A stretch of DNA of 64,000 nt from Tetrastigma voinierianum (lineage: Eukaryota; Streptophyta; Magnoliopsida; Vitales; Vitaceae). The stretch's first letter is position 1; the number at the start of each line of letters is the position of its first letter. Positions 46,900 through 58,119 of this stretch are shown here, one piece after another. The stretch is taken from assembly GCA_016808115.1 (NCBI GenBank), contig JAEQBH010005390.1, positions 84,699-148,698 of the forward strand, written 5' to 3'. Under the pieces are notes generated by a model that searched no databases, was not told the origin of the DNA, and saw only the letters and a program-made list of their open reading frames with translations. Made by a program: the position numbers and the translations under genes.

Positions 46900-46923
46900 T
46901 CCCCGACAACGGTGCCAAAAACT
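46900..46923 (-). promoter_or_regulatory. Element B primer binding site
   Basis: TGGCACCGTTGTCGGGG on the - strand, separated from the LTR end (TTAAACA) by AGTTTT. Complementary, with mismatches, to the tRNA-Asp 3' end. Confidence 0.7.
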
Positions 46924-47085
46924 TGTTTAAGACCAAATTTGACCAAGAAATTCGTATTGCCACCAAAGACTATTCAGTCCCCGACAACAACACCAAAAAC
47001 TTGTTTAAGACCAAATTTGACCAAGAAATTCACACTGCCACCAAAGACTATTCAATCCTCGGCAACGGCGCCAAAAACTTGATTA
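46924..47085 (-). repeat. PBS-derived tandem units in U5 of element B 5' LTR
   Basis: Two complete units of about 79 bp, each consisting of a PBS-like word (TGGCGCCGTTGCCGAGG; TGGTGTTGTTGTCGGGG), the stretch GAATAGTCTTTGGTGGCA and the stretch TTTCTTGGTCAAATTTGG, then TCTTAAACAAG. The true PBS after the LTR end is the third copy of the first word in the series. Confidence 0.8.
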
Positions 47086-48599
47086 GACCGAAGATATAAA
47101 ATATGTTGTCTGCCTTGTATGAGAAGGCTTCATTTAAAAATGTGTTTTGGTTTAGATCACTACAAGTGCACAAGTCATACAAGTAATAAAAGTGGATTTA
47201 AGTCCAGATATCATTTTCACGAGGATTGATGAGAAATCTAAAGATCAATTACCCCATCTACTCAAGATCCTTACTATTTGAACTCAAAAGTTTAAAAGTG
47301 ATTTGTTTAAACTAAAGGAAAGTAAGACTAATTAAAATTCTATAACTATACATAAAAGAATTCAAAATAATTGGATTGGAAAATTCGGAGTGGGGGTAAC
47401 TTTCTTGAAATAGTCGATTCATACAATTATCAATTTCTGCATAATTTTATAACATAGTTCAACCATTAATTTATAGTTTGGATTCCTCCATACACCATAC
47501 ATTTCACTGGTTAGAGATCCGTGTTTCTTCTAGATACATGAGGCTAATCGGTTACTTGTAGGATATAATCCTCTTTTTAAGATCTGGGTATTTTTCCTTT
47601 CCAGTACTTCACACCTAATTCTTAGGACTGAAGAATTGTTGCCCCCATATACAGGATAATGCATATCTTCTTCAATCTAATTGGTATCTTATCCTTCGAA
47701 TCTGATAAAATTCTCTATCTCCTTGATTAGATCTTTGCTAACATGGGATCAAGATTTTTTCATCAGAAAGAGCAGAAACCTCTGATCGACTAAATTGATA
47801 CATCATCGACTAATCTCACACCATGAGTAAATTGGCTGATCTATGAGTAATCTTTCGAGTTCATTAGTTCCTAATATTGGTCCTAACATACCCCAGTAAC
47901 TACTCCATACTCTAGGAACTCTCCATCTCTATGTCTTTCGAGAGGCCTCTTGAAATCAAAGCAAGATATAGTCATTTTCTGGGTACACGCTACTAATATT
48001 GAGAACGAAATTAAATTCAAAGACCAACACCCGATTAAAATAAATTCAAGATTTCTAACTATGATGTTCTTTCAAATTGTGCAAAAAACAATAATTAACA
48101 TCGATCCATTCCTAAAGGGAGCTTAGTCTTTCAAAACTGGATTATAGATAGCAGTGACTAACTGATTAGGAAAATTCACTGAAATTGCAATCAAACAAAA
48201 ATAAACTAGATTCGAGAAAATTTCCAAATTTCATTGAATAAACCGGTAATGAAAACTAAAATTTTATAAGCAGAACCCAACTCGAAACTTAGCACGGTCG
48301 GCCTTTCAAAATTCAAGAAAAATTAACTAAAAAGCTAAACTAAAAGCTTAATTTGACGGAAAGAAATAAAGAAAAATAAAAAATTAATATACAAAGGAGT
48401 CTGCAGCTACCTAGAAGTTCTAGGTTTGATAGAATCTACGCACGATTGCCTTAGAATTGTTTTTCTATTTATAGATTTTTCGGAATGATGGGCTCACTTT
48501 GAGGTTTGAAATTGTGGATCCTCAAAAATTTGCCTAGTTGAGGTGGCTTTGTCATTTGACATAGAAAAAATCGTAATAAAATATAGTTGCCATCTTTGT

Positions 48600-49560
48600 C
48601 CTCCAGCTTTGTTGTGGCTTGTAGTGTTCTGTCGCGACATAGTTTTGTGCCTTTTTCTTGAATTATGTCGTGACATAAAATTTTTGTGTCACGATAGAGT
48701 TTCTCACCCTTCAGCTTGTTTTATGTTGCGACATAATTTTGAAATGTCACGACATAAATTAACTCTTTTCTTAGGCGTGTCGCGGAGCAATCATACTGTT
48801 CTTCTTCTAGAGGCGTTTCTCTTCCAATTTATGTCGACATTGTTTCGATTAATACGCGACAAATATATATATGCCTTCAGCTCTTCATTATTTCGCGACA
48901 TAAATTACTGTGTCGCGACATTATTTTTATAATTCTTCTCAGCCTTTGTCGGGACAGAATTTCATCTCAGCCTTGTGTTGTGGTTGTCGAGACATAAACT
49001 TATCTGTTGCGACATAGTCTTTTTGCCTTGCGATGCTATCTCTAAACTTTATGTTGCGACATACTTTGACAATGTTGCTACATATTTCCTGCCTTGATCT
49101 TTTCATTTGTTGAAATGTTTGTTGTAACATAAAAACCTTTGTCGCGACCAACTTGTCTTGACTTGTTTCATTACTCTACCATTTTCTGTTGCGACATAGT
49201 TTTGTTGTGTCGTGACATTCTTTCTTCCCTCTTCAGCTCTTTATGTTGTGACATAGGTTTGATTGTCGTGACAATTCATTACTGCCATTTTCAAGAACTT
49301 CTCAAGCAATGTCTCGATATAAAAATCCATTGTCGCAACAAAGTTCTGCCTTTTGATTTCCATTATGTCGCAACATTCATTTCTTTGTTGCAACATTTAT
49401 CATTCAATCCCACTCATATTATGTCGCGACCAAGTTGTGAAATGTCGCGACAATCTTCACTTTTAAGTTGAGTTCATCTTATCTTTATTGCCACATATTA
49501 TTGCTTTTTGCAACATAACTCTGCTGGTCTTAAGATTGTGTCGTGACATTTCTGCCTTAT
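48600..49560. repeat. Palindrome array in U3 of element B 5' LTR
   Basis: Counterpart of 24298-25385, with the same units in the same order but different substitutions in many of them (for example TGTTGCGACA here where the 3' LTR has TGTCGCGACA, and the reverse). Confidence 0.85.
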
Positions 49561-49735
49561 CTAATTTTCTTATTTCTTGCTGGAATTGTTTCTTTTTCAT
49601 TCAAAACCTGCAAAACACAAAGTTGGTGAATATTCCATAATTCACGATTAAAATGAATCATAAACTTCTAAAAATATGTAAAAAAAAATGGACTAAAAAT
49701 AGATGAGTTTACGACTCATTAGGTTCCTATCACTG

Positions 49736-51240
49736 CTAATCTCTAATTGGCTTGAGTCTTATTCTTCTCAATGTTTCAAAGATCAGTTTACTCCCCAAGG
49801 GTTTAGTGAGAGGATTGACCAAATTCACTTCTAACTTTACATAGTCAATGGAAATAATTTCATCTTCTAACAACTGTTTCACAACCTCATGTCTTAGACA
49901 AATGTGTCTATTTTTCCCATTGATTGTTTTATTCTTTGTAATTGATATTGCTGCTTGGCAATCACAATGCATAGACACCAAAGGAGTTGGCTGCATTCCC
50001 AAAGGAATTCCATATAGGAAGTTCCTTAACCACTTAATTTTTTTTACCAACGGATTTAAGAGCTATAACCATGGTAGAAGTAGCAATAAGAGTTTGCTTA
50101 GATGATTTCCAAGCAATGGAACCACCTCCCAAAGTAAAAATATAACCACTTGTGGATTGTATCTCATCTGAATTTGAGATCCAATTAGCATCATTGTATC
50201 TTTCTAATACAATGGGAAATCCACTATATAGAATACCATAGTTCATGGTACCTCTAAAATATTTCATTAGTCTAGCTAATGCATTCTAGTGATTATTATT
50301 GGGATTATGTGTATATCTACTCAATCTACACACTACATATGCTATGTCAGGTCTAGAAAATTTCATCAAATGCATTAGGCTCCCAATAATATGTGCATAT
50401 TCAAATTGAGTCACATGATCATCTTGATTTTTCATTAAATGAGTGTTAGCATCATAAGTGGTACTCATAGGTTTGGCATCAAAGTGTCTAAACCTCTTGA
50501 GTATTTTCTCAACATATTGTTCTTGTGATAACATTATACTATCAACCACCCTTGTGATTTTGACACCCAAAATTACCTTAGCTTCACCTATATCTTTCAT
50601 GACAAAGTGTGAAGCTATAAATCTCTTGGTATTATGTACCATATCTAGGCTAGTGCCAAAAATCAACATATCATCCACATATAATGCAATGATTACACAT
50701 TCTCTATCTGTACACTTTGTATATACACATTTATCCACTTCAACATATAAAAACCCATTATTCAGCAAAGCATTATCAAATTTCTCATGTCATTGTTTAG
50801 GTGCTTGTTTTAAACCATATTAAGACTTGCGCAATTTACAAACTTTATTTTCTTGACCAGGTATAATACACCCTTTAGGTTGTAACATGTAAATTTCTTC
50901 CTCTAAATCTCCATTTAAAAACAATGTTTTAACATCCATTGGATGGATAAAAAGTTTATGAATAGAAGCTAAAACAATCAGAATATGAATGGAAGAAATC
51001 CTAGTAACAAGAGCAAACGTATCAAAATAGTCAATATTTTGTTTTTGCGAACAACCTTTGGCTACTAACCTAGCTTTATACTTTTCAATAGAAACATTTA
51101 GCAAATATTTTCTTTTGAATATCCACTTGTAACCAATAGGTTTTTCTCCTTAAGGTAAATCGGCTAACTCCAAAGTTTGATTTTTTAAAATAGAATCAAG
51201 ACGCGCTTTAATAGCTTCTTTCCAAAACAATGCGTCAGGG
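49736..51240 (-). pseudogene. Element D reverse transcriptase and RNase H
   Basis: Copia polymerase on the - strand. YKARLVAKGCSQKQNIDYFDTF lies near 51080 (split in two here: YKARLVAKG and IDYFDTFA), HPMDVKTLFLNGDLEEEIYM near 50950, the catalytic YVDDM loop at about 50680, and GSLMHLMKFSRPDIAY near 50375. RNase H follows with SGYIFTLGGGSIAWKSSKQT near 50140 and the C-terminal RHICLRHEVVKQLLED to LKPI at 49746. The frame ends TAG at 49736. The YVDD box is intact, but stops near 51150, 50820 and 50290 and a frameshift near 50040 break the product. Confidence 0.85.
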
Positions 51241-51499
51241 GAAGAAATAACTTCAGAGTAAGAAGATAGTGCATTTTCAATCAAATAAGTATTCGTCTCT
51301 AAAGGAAAATTCTTTTCTTTGTCTCTTACTTCTTCTCAACTCATCATGAGAGCTTTCCATATCATCCATAGTAGTGGGCACATGCTCATCATATGAGTTT
51401 TTTATATCATCCACTATTATGGGTGCACGAGAAATTTTCTCAGAAAGTGGAAAAATATGTTAAAAAAACTCAGTATTTTTTGTCTCACTAATAGTATTG

Positions 51500-52540
51500 C
51501 ATTCTATAACATCACTTTTTCAAAACAAGAAATCTATAAGCAGTACTATTACTAGCATAACCAATAAACATGCAATCAGAAGTCTTTGATCCTATTTTCT
51601 TCTTTTGAGGATCGGGGAACATAACCTTGGCAAGAGACCCCCACACTTTTAAATATTTCAGGTTAGGTGCATGACCTTTCCACAACTCATAAGGTGTCGT
51701 ACCAGTTCTCTTGTATGGAATTCTATTATGTAGATGACATGTAGATAATAGCAACCGTCCCACAAGTTATTAGGAGTGGAAGCATTGACAAGCAAGGAAT
51801 TCGTCATCTCTTGAAGAGTCATATTTTAGCAACCCCATTTAATCAGGTGAATAAGAATGAGTGATTTCATGAATTATTCCTTCATTTTCACAATAATCAT
51901 TTAGTGGGATATACTCGCCACCTCTATAAGATCTAATCTTCTTGATTTTCCTATCAAGTTGATTCTTTACCTCAACTTTATAGATTAAGAACGTATCAAA
52001 AACCTCATCTTTATTTCTTAACAAGTAAACTTTAGAGAACCTAGAAAAATAATCAACGAAGGTCACATAAAATTTCTCACCTCCTCTAGTCATAGTTTGT
52101 TTCAGATCTCCTAGATCATAATGAACTAGTTCTAGTAATTTTGTTTCTCTAGACGCCGACCCACGAGTCTTTTTGGTCAACTTAGAAGTAGCACATATTT
52201 GACATTTACTTAACCATGAATAATCGATATTATTTATAAAGGCGAATGTGCATCTTCTTAATGTATCCACTATTAACATGTCCTAATCCAGTAGCATGCC
52301 CAATATCATAGGAATAAATCAAGTAATAAGAAGAAAAGCATTTTTCGTTCATAATTTCAGCAATACTGAGCACAAAGCGCCCCTGATTATAAAACCCTTT
52401 TCCTACAAAGACATTATTTTTTGTCATTCTAATCCTATAAGATTCAAATGACACTTTAACTACTTTTCCCAATAGTGCAATAAAAAATAAGTTTGCTCTA
52501 ATATTAGGAATATGCAACACCTCATTCAAGGCCTAAGTCT
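51500..52540 (-). pseudogene. Element D integrase
   Basis: On the - strand the pre-integrase zinc region ends in CQICATSKLTKKTR (about 52205-52165). The core has VHYDLGDLKQTMTRGG and FVDYFSRFSKVYLLRNK (Asp about 52110 and 52045), and SYRGGEYIPLNDYCE, where the usual D-R-G-G-E reads Y-R-G-G-E. The last part, 51763-51512, has YELWKGHAPNLKYLKVWG. A frame break lies between 51839 and 51763, just after the third catalytic region. Confidence 0.8.
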
Positions 52541-52639
52541 TTCTCAAAGTGAGCTTCAACATAACTTTGCCTTTTTCCCAAAACTTGAGTAGTGTGCAAG
52601 TCACCAAGGTAGACAACCTTTTTGTCATCCTTTATTGGA

Positions 52640-53029
52640 GTGTAGGAGGTAAAAGCATCTTTTTGTTTGCACAAATATGCCTTGTTGCACTAGATTCTAC
52701 CACCCAATTCTTAGAATTGGTTACCATATTAGTTTGTGAAACAACAATAGTTATTATGTCATCTCCTTTGACTAAGTTAGCTTTAGGAGGATTTCCACTA
52801 TTTCTAGTTTTTACTCTCTTTCTACATTGGGGTGCGTGATGCCTTGGTTTGCCATAAACAAATCAAGAGCCTTTTTTCTTGAAAGTATAGGGGTTAGCAA
52901 TTTTGGGTTTGTTATTAGAGTTTTGAGCCTAATGATTGTACCTTTTAGGGTTGGTTTGGACCAAGTTTGCCTAGGTGGTAATTTGTTTTGCTTAGATTGC
53001 CTTTTTCTCTTTGTGATTTGTATCTTCAA
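52640..53029 (-). pseudogene. Element D zinc knuckle and protease
   Basis: On the - strand the CCHC knuckle near 52870-52820 reads FVYGKPRHHAPQC, with one Cys replaced by Tyr. The protease motif near 52705-52675 reads WVVESSATRHIC where copia elements have W-x-x-D-S-G-A. Both the catalytic Asp and the Gly are changed, so the protease could not work. Confidence 0.7.
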
Positions 53030-53528
53030 TGATGATATGAGTGATCAGATCAACAGGGACAACTGCTTCTTCTTGTGTTTTAATTGTTGCTTGTAGTCAC
53101 TCCATGAGTCAGGTAGTTCTCAATCAATAGTCTAGCTACAAATTGTTCGGGAAGATCTATCTTTTCAACCCTTAATTCCTCCAACAATTTGTGGTCCTTG
53201 TTATCTACCATCACCCACTTGTAGTAGTTTCCTACCACAAACTTTTGCTTGCCCACATCTTCAACGTTGTACTTAGTAAGCATTGACTCCCATATAACCT
53301 TTGCTTCTTGTTGATACAATAGACATCAAATAGTTCGTTAGACAATGTAGTTAAAATTGTATGATGACGAACCTTGTTTTTTGTGCCCAAGCCTCAAAGT
53401 TAACACCTGTGTTTCCACTAGACATCAACCATGCCACTCCTTGCATGTCTAGGGTGGAATATATACGCTATTGCCATCTTTTAAAATTTTGGCCAACAAA
53501 AACCTCAATTTGAGAGATGCTAGGGAAG
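53030..53528 (-). pseudogene. Element D gag, main part
   Basis: Copia gag of the UBN2 type. VGQNFKRWQ near 53490 is the usual N-terminal motif. The 53319-53080 frame has WESMLTKYNVEDVGKQKFVVGNYY (read in two parts) and DLPEQFVARLLIE. The frame is interrupted by stops near 53470 and 53360. Its N-terminal end lies on the far side of solo LTR F, at 56477-56646. Confidence 0.75.
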
Positions 53529-53533
53529 GGTTT

Positions 53534-56471
53534 TGTGACGGCTAGCACCCTCGTGCACGACGACCCGAGCCTTGGAGCTCGGGGCGAACGGATCGAGATC
53601 GTCTCTTTGAATCGATTCTTTTTCTTTTGTCATTAAACACATTTCGATGCTCATTTTGTAAGGATATTTATCTTTATGAAAATATATTTGTATATACTAA
53701 TTCCAGCAAAGGGTCACATCATTTTGTTTTTCAATACACATTTTCCATTAATATGGCATTGCATGCCCATTTTGTTCCATTTACCCACCTTTATACATAT
53801 TATAAGCCGTTTCAATACCCGAAATATTCTGAAAACAAAATCCAGTTTGTCTGAAAATTAATGCAAATATATTTCATGAATGTGAGATTGGACTTTACGC
53901 CCGACTCAGTGAGGCCTTGACATTGACTCTGAATCGCTGCGGTCTTTTCCTTCGTACTTGTTCACTCGGTACCTGCGTGATGATAAAACAACGCGCTAAG
54001 CATTTTCATGCCTAGTGGTTCTATATAGTTCTCTCTTGATTTCAGTTTAAGTAAAATCATGCGTTTTCGTCGATGCCTTTGTATAATTTTTCAGTGATGA
54101 TGCGATCTGATACATCTATGTATATTTCATTTTCGTATACATTCAGATTACAATTCATTGATGCATTTCAATCATGCAGTTTCATATGCAAACCAAATCA
54201 TTCAAACACAAATCATGCATTTCCACAAATTTCTTTTATGTTTCCCTTAAAGAATTTAACCTATGCTTTCGGTGCCGCGAGGATAGCAGATCACCCGCAT
54301 GATCCGTGGCTGCGGGGCGGTATAAAGGTTTTATAACATAGTACGGTCCCGTTGGGTTGCTGACTGGTTATTAAAAATCATTTTGTGAACATTACCGATA
54401 CTATCCTGCTGGGCTACGGATCGGAGTGACACTTCATTACGTTTGGCGCAGTACTGCTCATTTGATCCTTATTGGTATACCAATCTATCCTTAACTTGAA
54501 TTTAATGGTTAACATTCTATTAGGCATTTCAATCATTCATAGCAATTTTAATGGTGTATATACATTTATATCCAAATACTTGATTTCCAATACTCATACG
54601 ATTTTTCATGTGCAATTCATTTCACAATCGGTTAATGATAAATCAATTTAAAACAAATCAATATACAATTTATACATAAATTAACAATAAAATCACTTAT
54701 TTCATAATCAGCCCCAAACATTTTTAGAAATATAGAGAGAGAAATTGGAGAACAAACCAGTGAATTCATTTATGGCTCAAGCGAGACACACATGCATATT
54801 CATATAAAAACCTTTTAGTTTACATTTTCTGACAAAACACAAAACCAAGCAAAGGAAGGAAGTGAAGAACAAGCCAAAAAGGTTATCGCTCTTCGATTCC
54901 TATTCTCAGAATCCAGTTCTTGAGTCAAGATTTCTTGTCACCAACCCCTAATCCATCACAAATATGTCACTATCAAAGAACAACCCAAGAAAAAAAATCA
55001 GTTGTGCATTCTAGGATTTTTGGTTAGGGTTGATGTCTACCCAATACACCTTCACTTGAAAAATTTTTTGGGGACACATGAGTCATATTTTAATCATGTT
55101 TCCTTCAATAAAATGATAGCTCTATGATTATACTTTCAGTAGGAATTGGAATCATCTCATTTGGATCACCCAAACTCCAGAAGTTGAGGCATTTTGTGCC
55201 AAAAGCGAAAGTCAGGTGTGCAGCTCACTCGATTACTCTTGTTATTCTAGATTTCAGGGTTCTTAACTCCATAAATTTGTAATGATTTCTTCTAATAATT
55301 TGAATCTATGGTTCTAAGATTTCTTCTCCAATTGGAATCATCCAATTTGGATCACAAAACTCAAGTTATTGCATTTTACATCCAGATTACTCTAATTTGC
55401 AAAGCAGAATCAGATTGTTCTTGCACAAAGCTCCACGTTGACGGATTTATGGGCACTTTGGGGTTACAAATTTCATACACTTAATTCTAGTAAATTATTC
55501 CCTTAGAATTATAGTTTACCCATAATTTTGAATCACTCAATTTGGATGAGTGAAACTCAACTTACGGCTAAAACACCACAACTACACCCAATATAGAGCA
55601 TACCCGTCAACTACCCGAAACTCACATTTAAGCCCATATTCTGGAGCCTTAGAGCTATAATTTGCTCTTGGTCCCTTCTATACATTTTTATCTCTAGATC
55701 TTATGGTTTTTTATCAATTGGAATTACTCAATTTGGATGATTATAACTTAACTTGTAGCAAAAACAAAAACAAGGGTTTTGAAATTTTTTTGACAGCAAC
55801 TCCTTTGAAACTTCATCATTTCCTTTATACAAAAATTCTTCAAAACCAATCCTAACCCAAAAGCACTTTGAAAATTAACCTAAAACAACTCCAAAATTGA
55901 TCTACAACGAATCAAAATGGCCTTTAAATAAGGTTAGGGTTTTTCCCCAAATCCAAAATCATCAAAGAGGGAGTTAGGGTTAGTTTCTTACCTTAGCTCT
56001 CTTCAAATCTTCTCTTCCTTCTTGCTTGAACAAAGATAGACCAAGAATGGAAGCACACAAAAATACCTTCTTCTCCCAAGCCCTGGCTCCTTTTTCGACT
56101 TGCTCCTCTCAAAAGCGTGGTGCCCGAATGGGCATTCCATAGAAAGAACTTTGGTCTTTATTCTCATGTCATGTGTAATGCCCATGTTTGGCTAGCACAT
56201 TAATTGTTTTTTCTCATTTTCTATTTAGCCTTATTTCCACTTTCATTTCCACTTCATTTCATTTCATTTATACTTTTTTAGCACCCATTACTCATTTATG
56301 ACCCTTAGGTCCTCATTTGACATTTTTACCAAATTTATTTGGCTCTTGTAAAATTTTTGGGTTTTTATCATTTTTCGTTTTTAGCCATTTAAACGCCGGA
56401 AAAAATATAATATAAGTTATTTTACACCTTGAACATGTTATAAAACTGTAGGGTATTTTCAGGGCATTACC
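53534..56471 (-). mobile_element. Solo LTR F, inserted in element D gag
   Basis: 2.94 kb bounded by TGTGACGG at 53534 and CATTACC at 56471 and flanked by GGTTT on both sides (53529-53533 and 56472-56476). Joining the flanks restores D's gag reading. There are no gag or pol pieces inside, so it is a single LTR left by recombination. Length, the TAATGCCC/GTCACA style of termini and an AGAGCTAAGGTAAGAAAC word near 55985 suggest a Tekay/Del-type chromovirus, probably on the - strand. That lineage call is inference. Confidence 0.75.
55080..55780. repeat. Four ~190-bp tandem units inside solo LTR F
   Basis: The phrase AATTGGAATCATCCAATTTGGAT or a close variant recurs near 55146, 55331, 55525 and 55713, each followed by CAAAACTCAA-like words and then a diverged spacer. 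The units are diverged but evenly spaced (185-195 bp), so this is an old tandem amplification in the LTR. Confidence 0.65.
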
Positions 56472-56476
56472 GGTTT

Positions 56477-56646
56477 GATGTAGGTAAAGAACGTGGAACA
56501 ATTAAAGTAGGCGATAACAGGACTGTTGCGAAGGGACATTAGCGACGGGGGACATAGAGCACTTCCCTAATGATAAAGGAGGGGGTAGTAATAGGGGCAC
56601 GATCGATAGTAGGGATTGTACCAATAACGAAGGAATCTTTTTCCAT
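56477..56646 (-). pseudogene. Element D gag, N-terminal part
   Basis: On the - strand a frame begins with ATG at 56646 (MEKDSFVIGTIPTIDRAP) 20 bases after the 5' LTR and runs, with one stop, to the target duplication of F, after which gag resumes at 53528. No convincing initiator-Met PBS is present in the short gap between LTR and ATG. Confidence 0.5.
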
Positions 56647-56665
56647 GGCGTAAAATTCCTAAGAT

Positions 56666-57253
56666 TGTTGTATACGGCTGTGGAATGCTGGGATGCTTGA
56701 GGATTGAAGAATTTTGGAATGATAAGTAGATAAGGAAAAAAAACAAGGAAGACTTGGTGTAGCCCTGGGCATGTTTAAAGCTTAACGTCCTTAGAAATTT
56801 TATTGCTTAGGATCTAACAACTCTTTAGAGAGAGACTTTGGAACAGGAAAAATAGAGAAGATAATGTTTAATTTCCTTTACAATCAAATTGAATTTATAG
56901 GATAATAAAACGTAATGGTTGGTTTGAATTTAAAAAATATGCCTGTTAGGAATTAAAGCTGGAATTAAATAAAAATTTGGTTGTTGGAAATAAATGACTG
57001 AAGAAATTTAATGAAAAAATTAAGACTGAACCGTTTGAGATTTAAACAGCAAAAAAACCAAGGCCTCCTTATCTATTTTTAATGAATTGGGATTTTGGAC
57101 CATTTCTTATGCACACAAGGCCTCCCTTATTCTCAAGCCTTATATAAGCCCAACAAGGTATTTTAGTATATAAACCCTAAAAAGTTTTTATACTTTTCCC
57201 ATATAGGATAAGTTTTTTAAAAAAAAAAAAAAAAAACCCATCAAACAATAACA
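56666..57253 (-). repeat. Element D 5' LTR
   Basis: 588 bp. In element orientation it runs TGTTATTG ... TATACAACA and is preceded by CCAAG. It contains the AAGTATAAAAAC TATA region near 57190. It aligns with 12712-13188 but has an extra ~100 bp near 56950-57050. Poly(A) at about 57219-57236. Confidence 0.8.
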
Positions 57254-58033
57254 CTTGGGGAGCAAGGTATCATTTTGGTAAGTGGATAAAGATCAAATCA
57301 AGAAGATCCGATCATGTAAGCTATCAAACCACAATTAGAAACAAATTAGGTTTCTATTCTAAAGAGGATACTTGAGCATCAAGCTTCCTAATTCCGTTGT
57401 GGTAGCTTAAAGGAAAGTTTAAAAAATAGAAGGTAGGATCTGGAGTCATATTAGGATAATGATCCAATCCTATCAAGACTTCGAAAACTAAATTACAAGT
57501 GATAAAAATTTAGGGCTTTCTAAGTTCTCATCACAGATTTCAAGAGCAAAGCTTGAAGAAGAACAAGCAAAGTCTGGAAGTGTTGAAGGAGTGTAGAGTG
57601 TAGATACTCAGTTAAGGTATTGCACGTTAAAAGACTTTCAATTTTGGTGAAATATGATGTTTTGATATTTCTTGACTTATTGTAATGTGGGTGGCAGGTG
57701 AAATTGTGATGTTTATTTGAGATGGGAATGAAGAGTTTATTTTTGAATTCCGCTAGGAGTGATTGGAGTTTCAAGAAGGGTGTTAAGTGGGTAGAGTCTT
57801 GTACCACATAAGACTAATTATAAACCTTGAATTATTAGTGGAAATCCTTGCATTTGTGCACAACCTCATGGATGTAGGCAGGTGTGTGCTTTTATTTTAT
57901 TGTACATATACTGCATCTTCTTTACACACACAATGTCCCACAGGAGAGTTCGGACTCATAGAAATATAGTTCGAACTACAACACAATCTCAATATCTGGA
58001 ACTGTGTCTAAGAACACACACTTAGTTCTAACA
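57254..58033 (+). repeat. Element E 5' LTR, right part
   Basis: It continues the LTR interrupted at 12711, the shared CTTGG being D's target duplication. It ends GTTCTAACA just before the PBS. No coding. Confidence 0.7.
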
Positions 58034-58048
58034 ATTGGTATTAGAGCG
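58034..58048 (+). promoter_or_regulatory. Element E primer binding site (initiator tRNA-Met type)
   Basis: TTGGTATTAGAGC, one base away from the standard TGGTATCAGAGC of plant copia elements, immediately after the LTR. Confidence 0.8.
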
Positions 58049-58119
58049 TGTCACTCTAAGTTATTGAGTGACATTCGTGTCTACTCTAACTATTTATGTG
58101 TGAGTGTCAAATGTAATTG

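Larger units (their letters stand above)
22728..49721 (-). mobile_element. Element B: Athila-like Ty3/gypsy retrotransposon, interrupted by element C
   Basis: LTRs at 22728-25559 and 46924-49721 enclose, on the - strand, PBS, gag, protease, reverse transcriptase, (element C), RNase H, integrase, a third ORF, a long 3' UTR and a polypurine tract. That is the Athila gene order. Without C the element is about 16 kb. It is inserted at GGTTC in element D's 3' UTR (49722-49726). The inner boundary with A is damaged, so a clean second copy of its own target duplication cannot be separated from A's. Stops, frameshifts and a mutated polymerase active site make it inactive. Confidence 0.8.
46924..49721 (-). 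repeat. Element B 5' LTR
   Basis: 2.8 kb, starting TAATGAGTCG (TG mutated to TA) at 49721 and ending TTAAACA at 46924. It carries the palindrome array (49560-48600), the TATA box at 48474-48465 and two PBS-derived U5 units. Confidence 0.8.
12712..57253 (-). mobile_element. Element D: Ty1/copia retrotransposon on the minus strand, carrying insertions A, B(+C) and F
   Basis: Both LTRs share TGTTGTATA at the low end and CAATAACA at the high end (12712-13188 and 56666-57253). They are flanked by CTTGG at 12707-12711 and 57254-57258, a perfect 5-bp target duplication over a 44.5-kb span. On the - strand the order is 5' LTR, gag (split by solo LTR F), protease, integrase, reverse transcriptase, RNase H, stop, 3' UTR (split by A and B), polypurine tract, 3' LTR. 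Removing the insertions leaves an ordinary copia element of roughly 5.5 kb. The reading frames are broken, so it is inactive. Confidence 0.85.
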
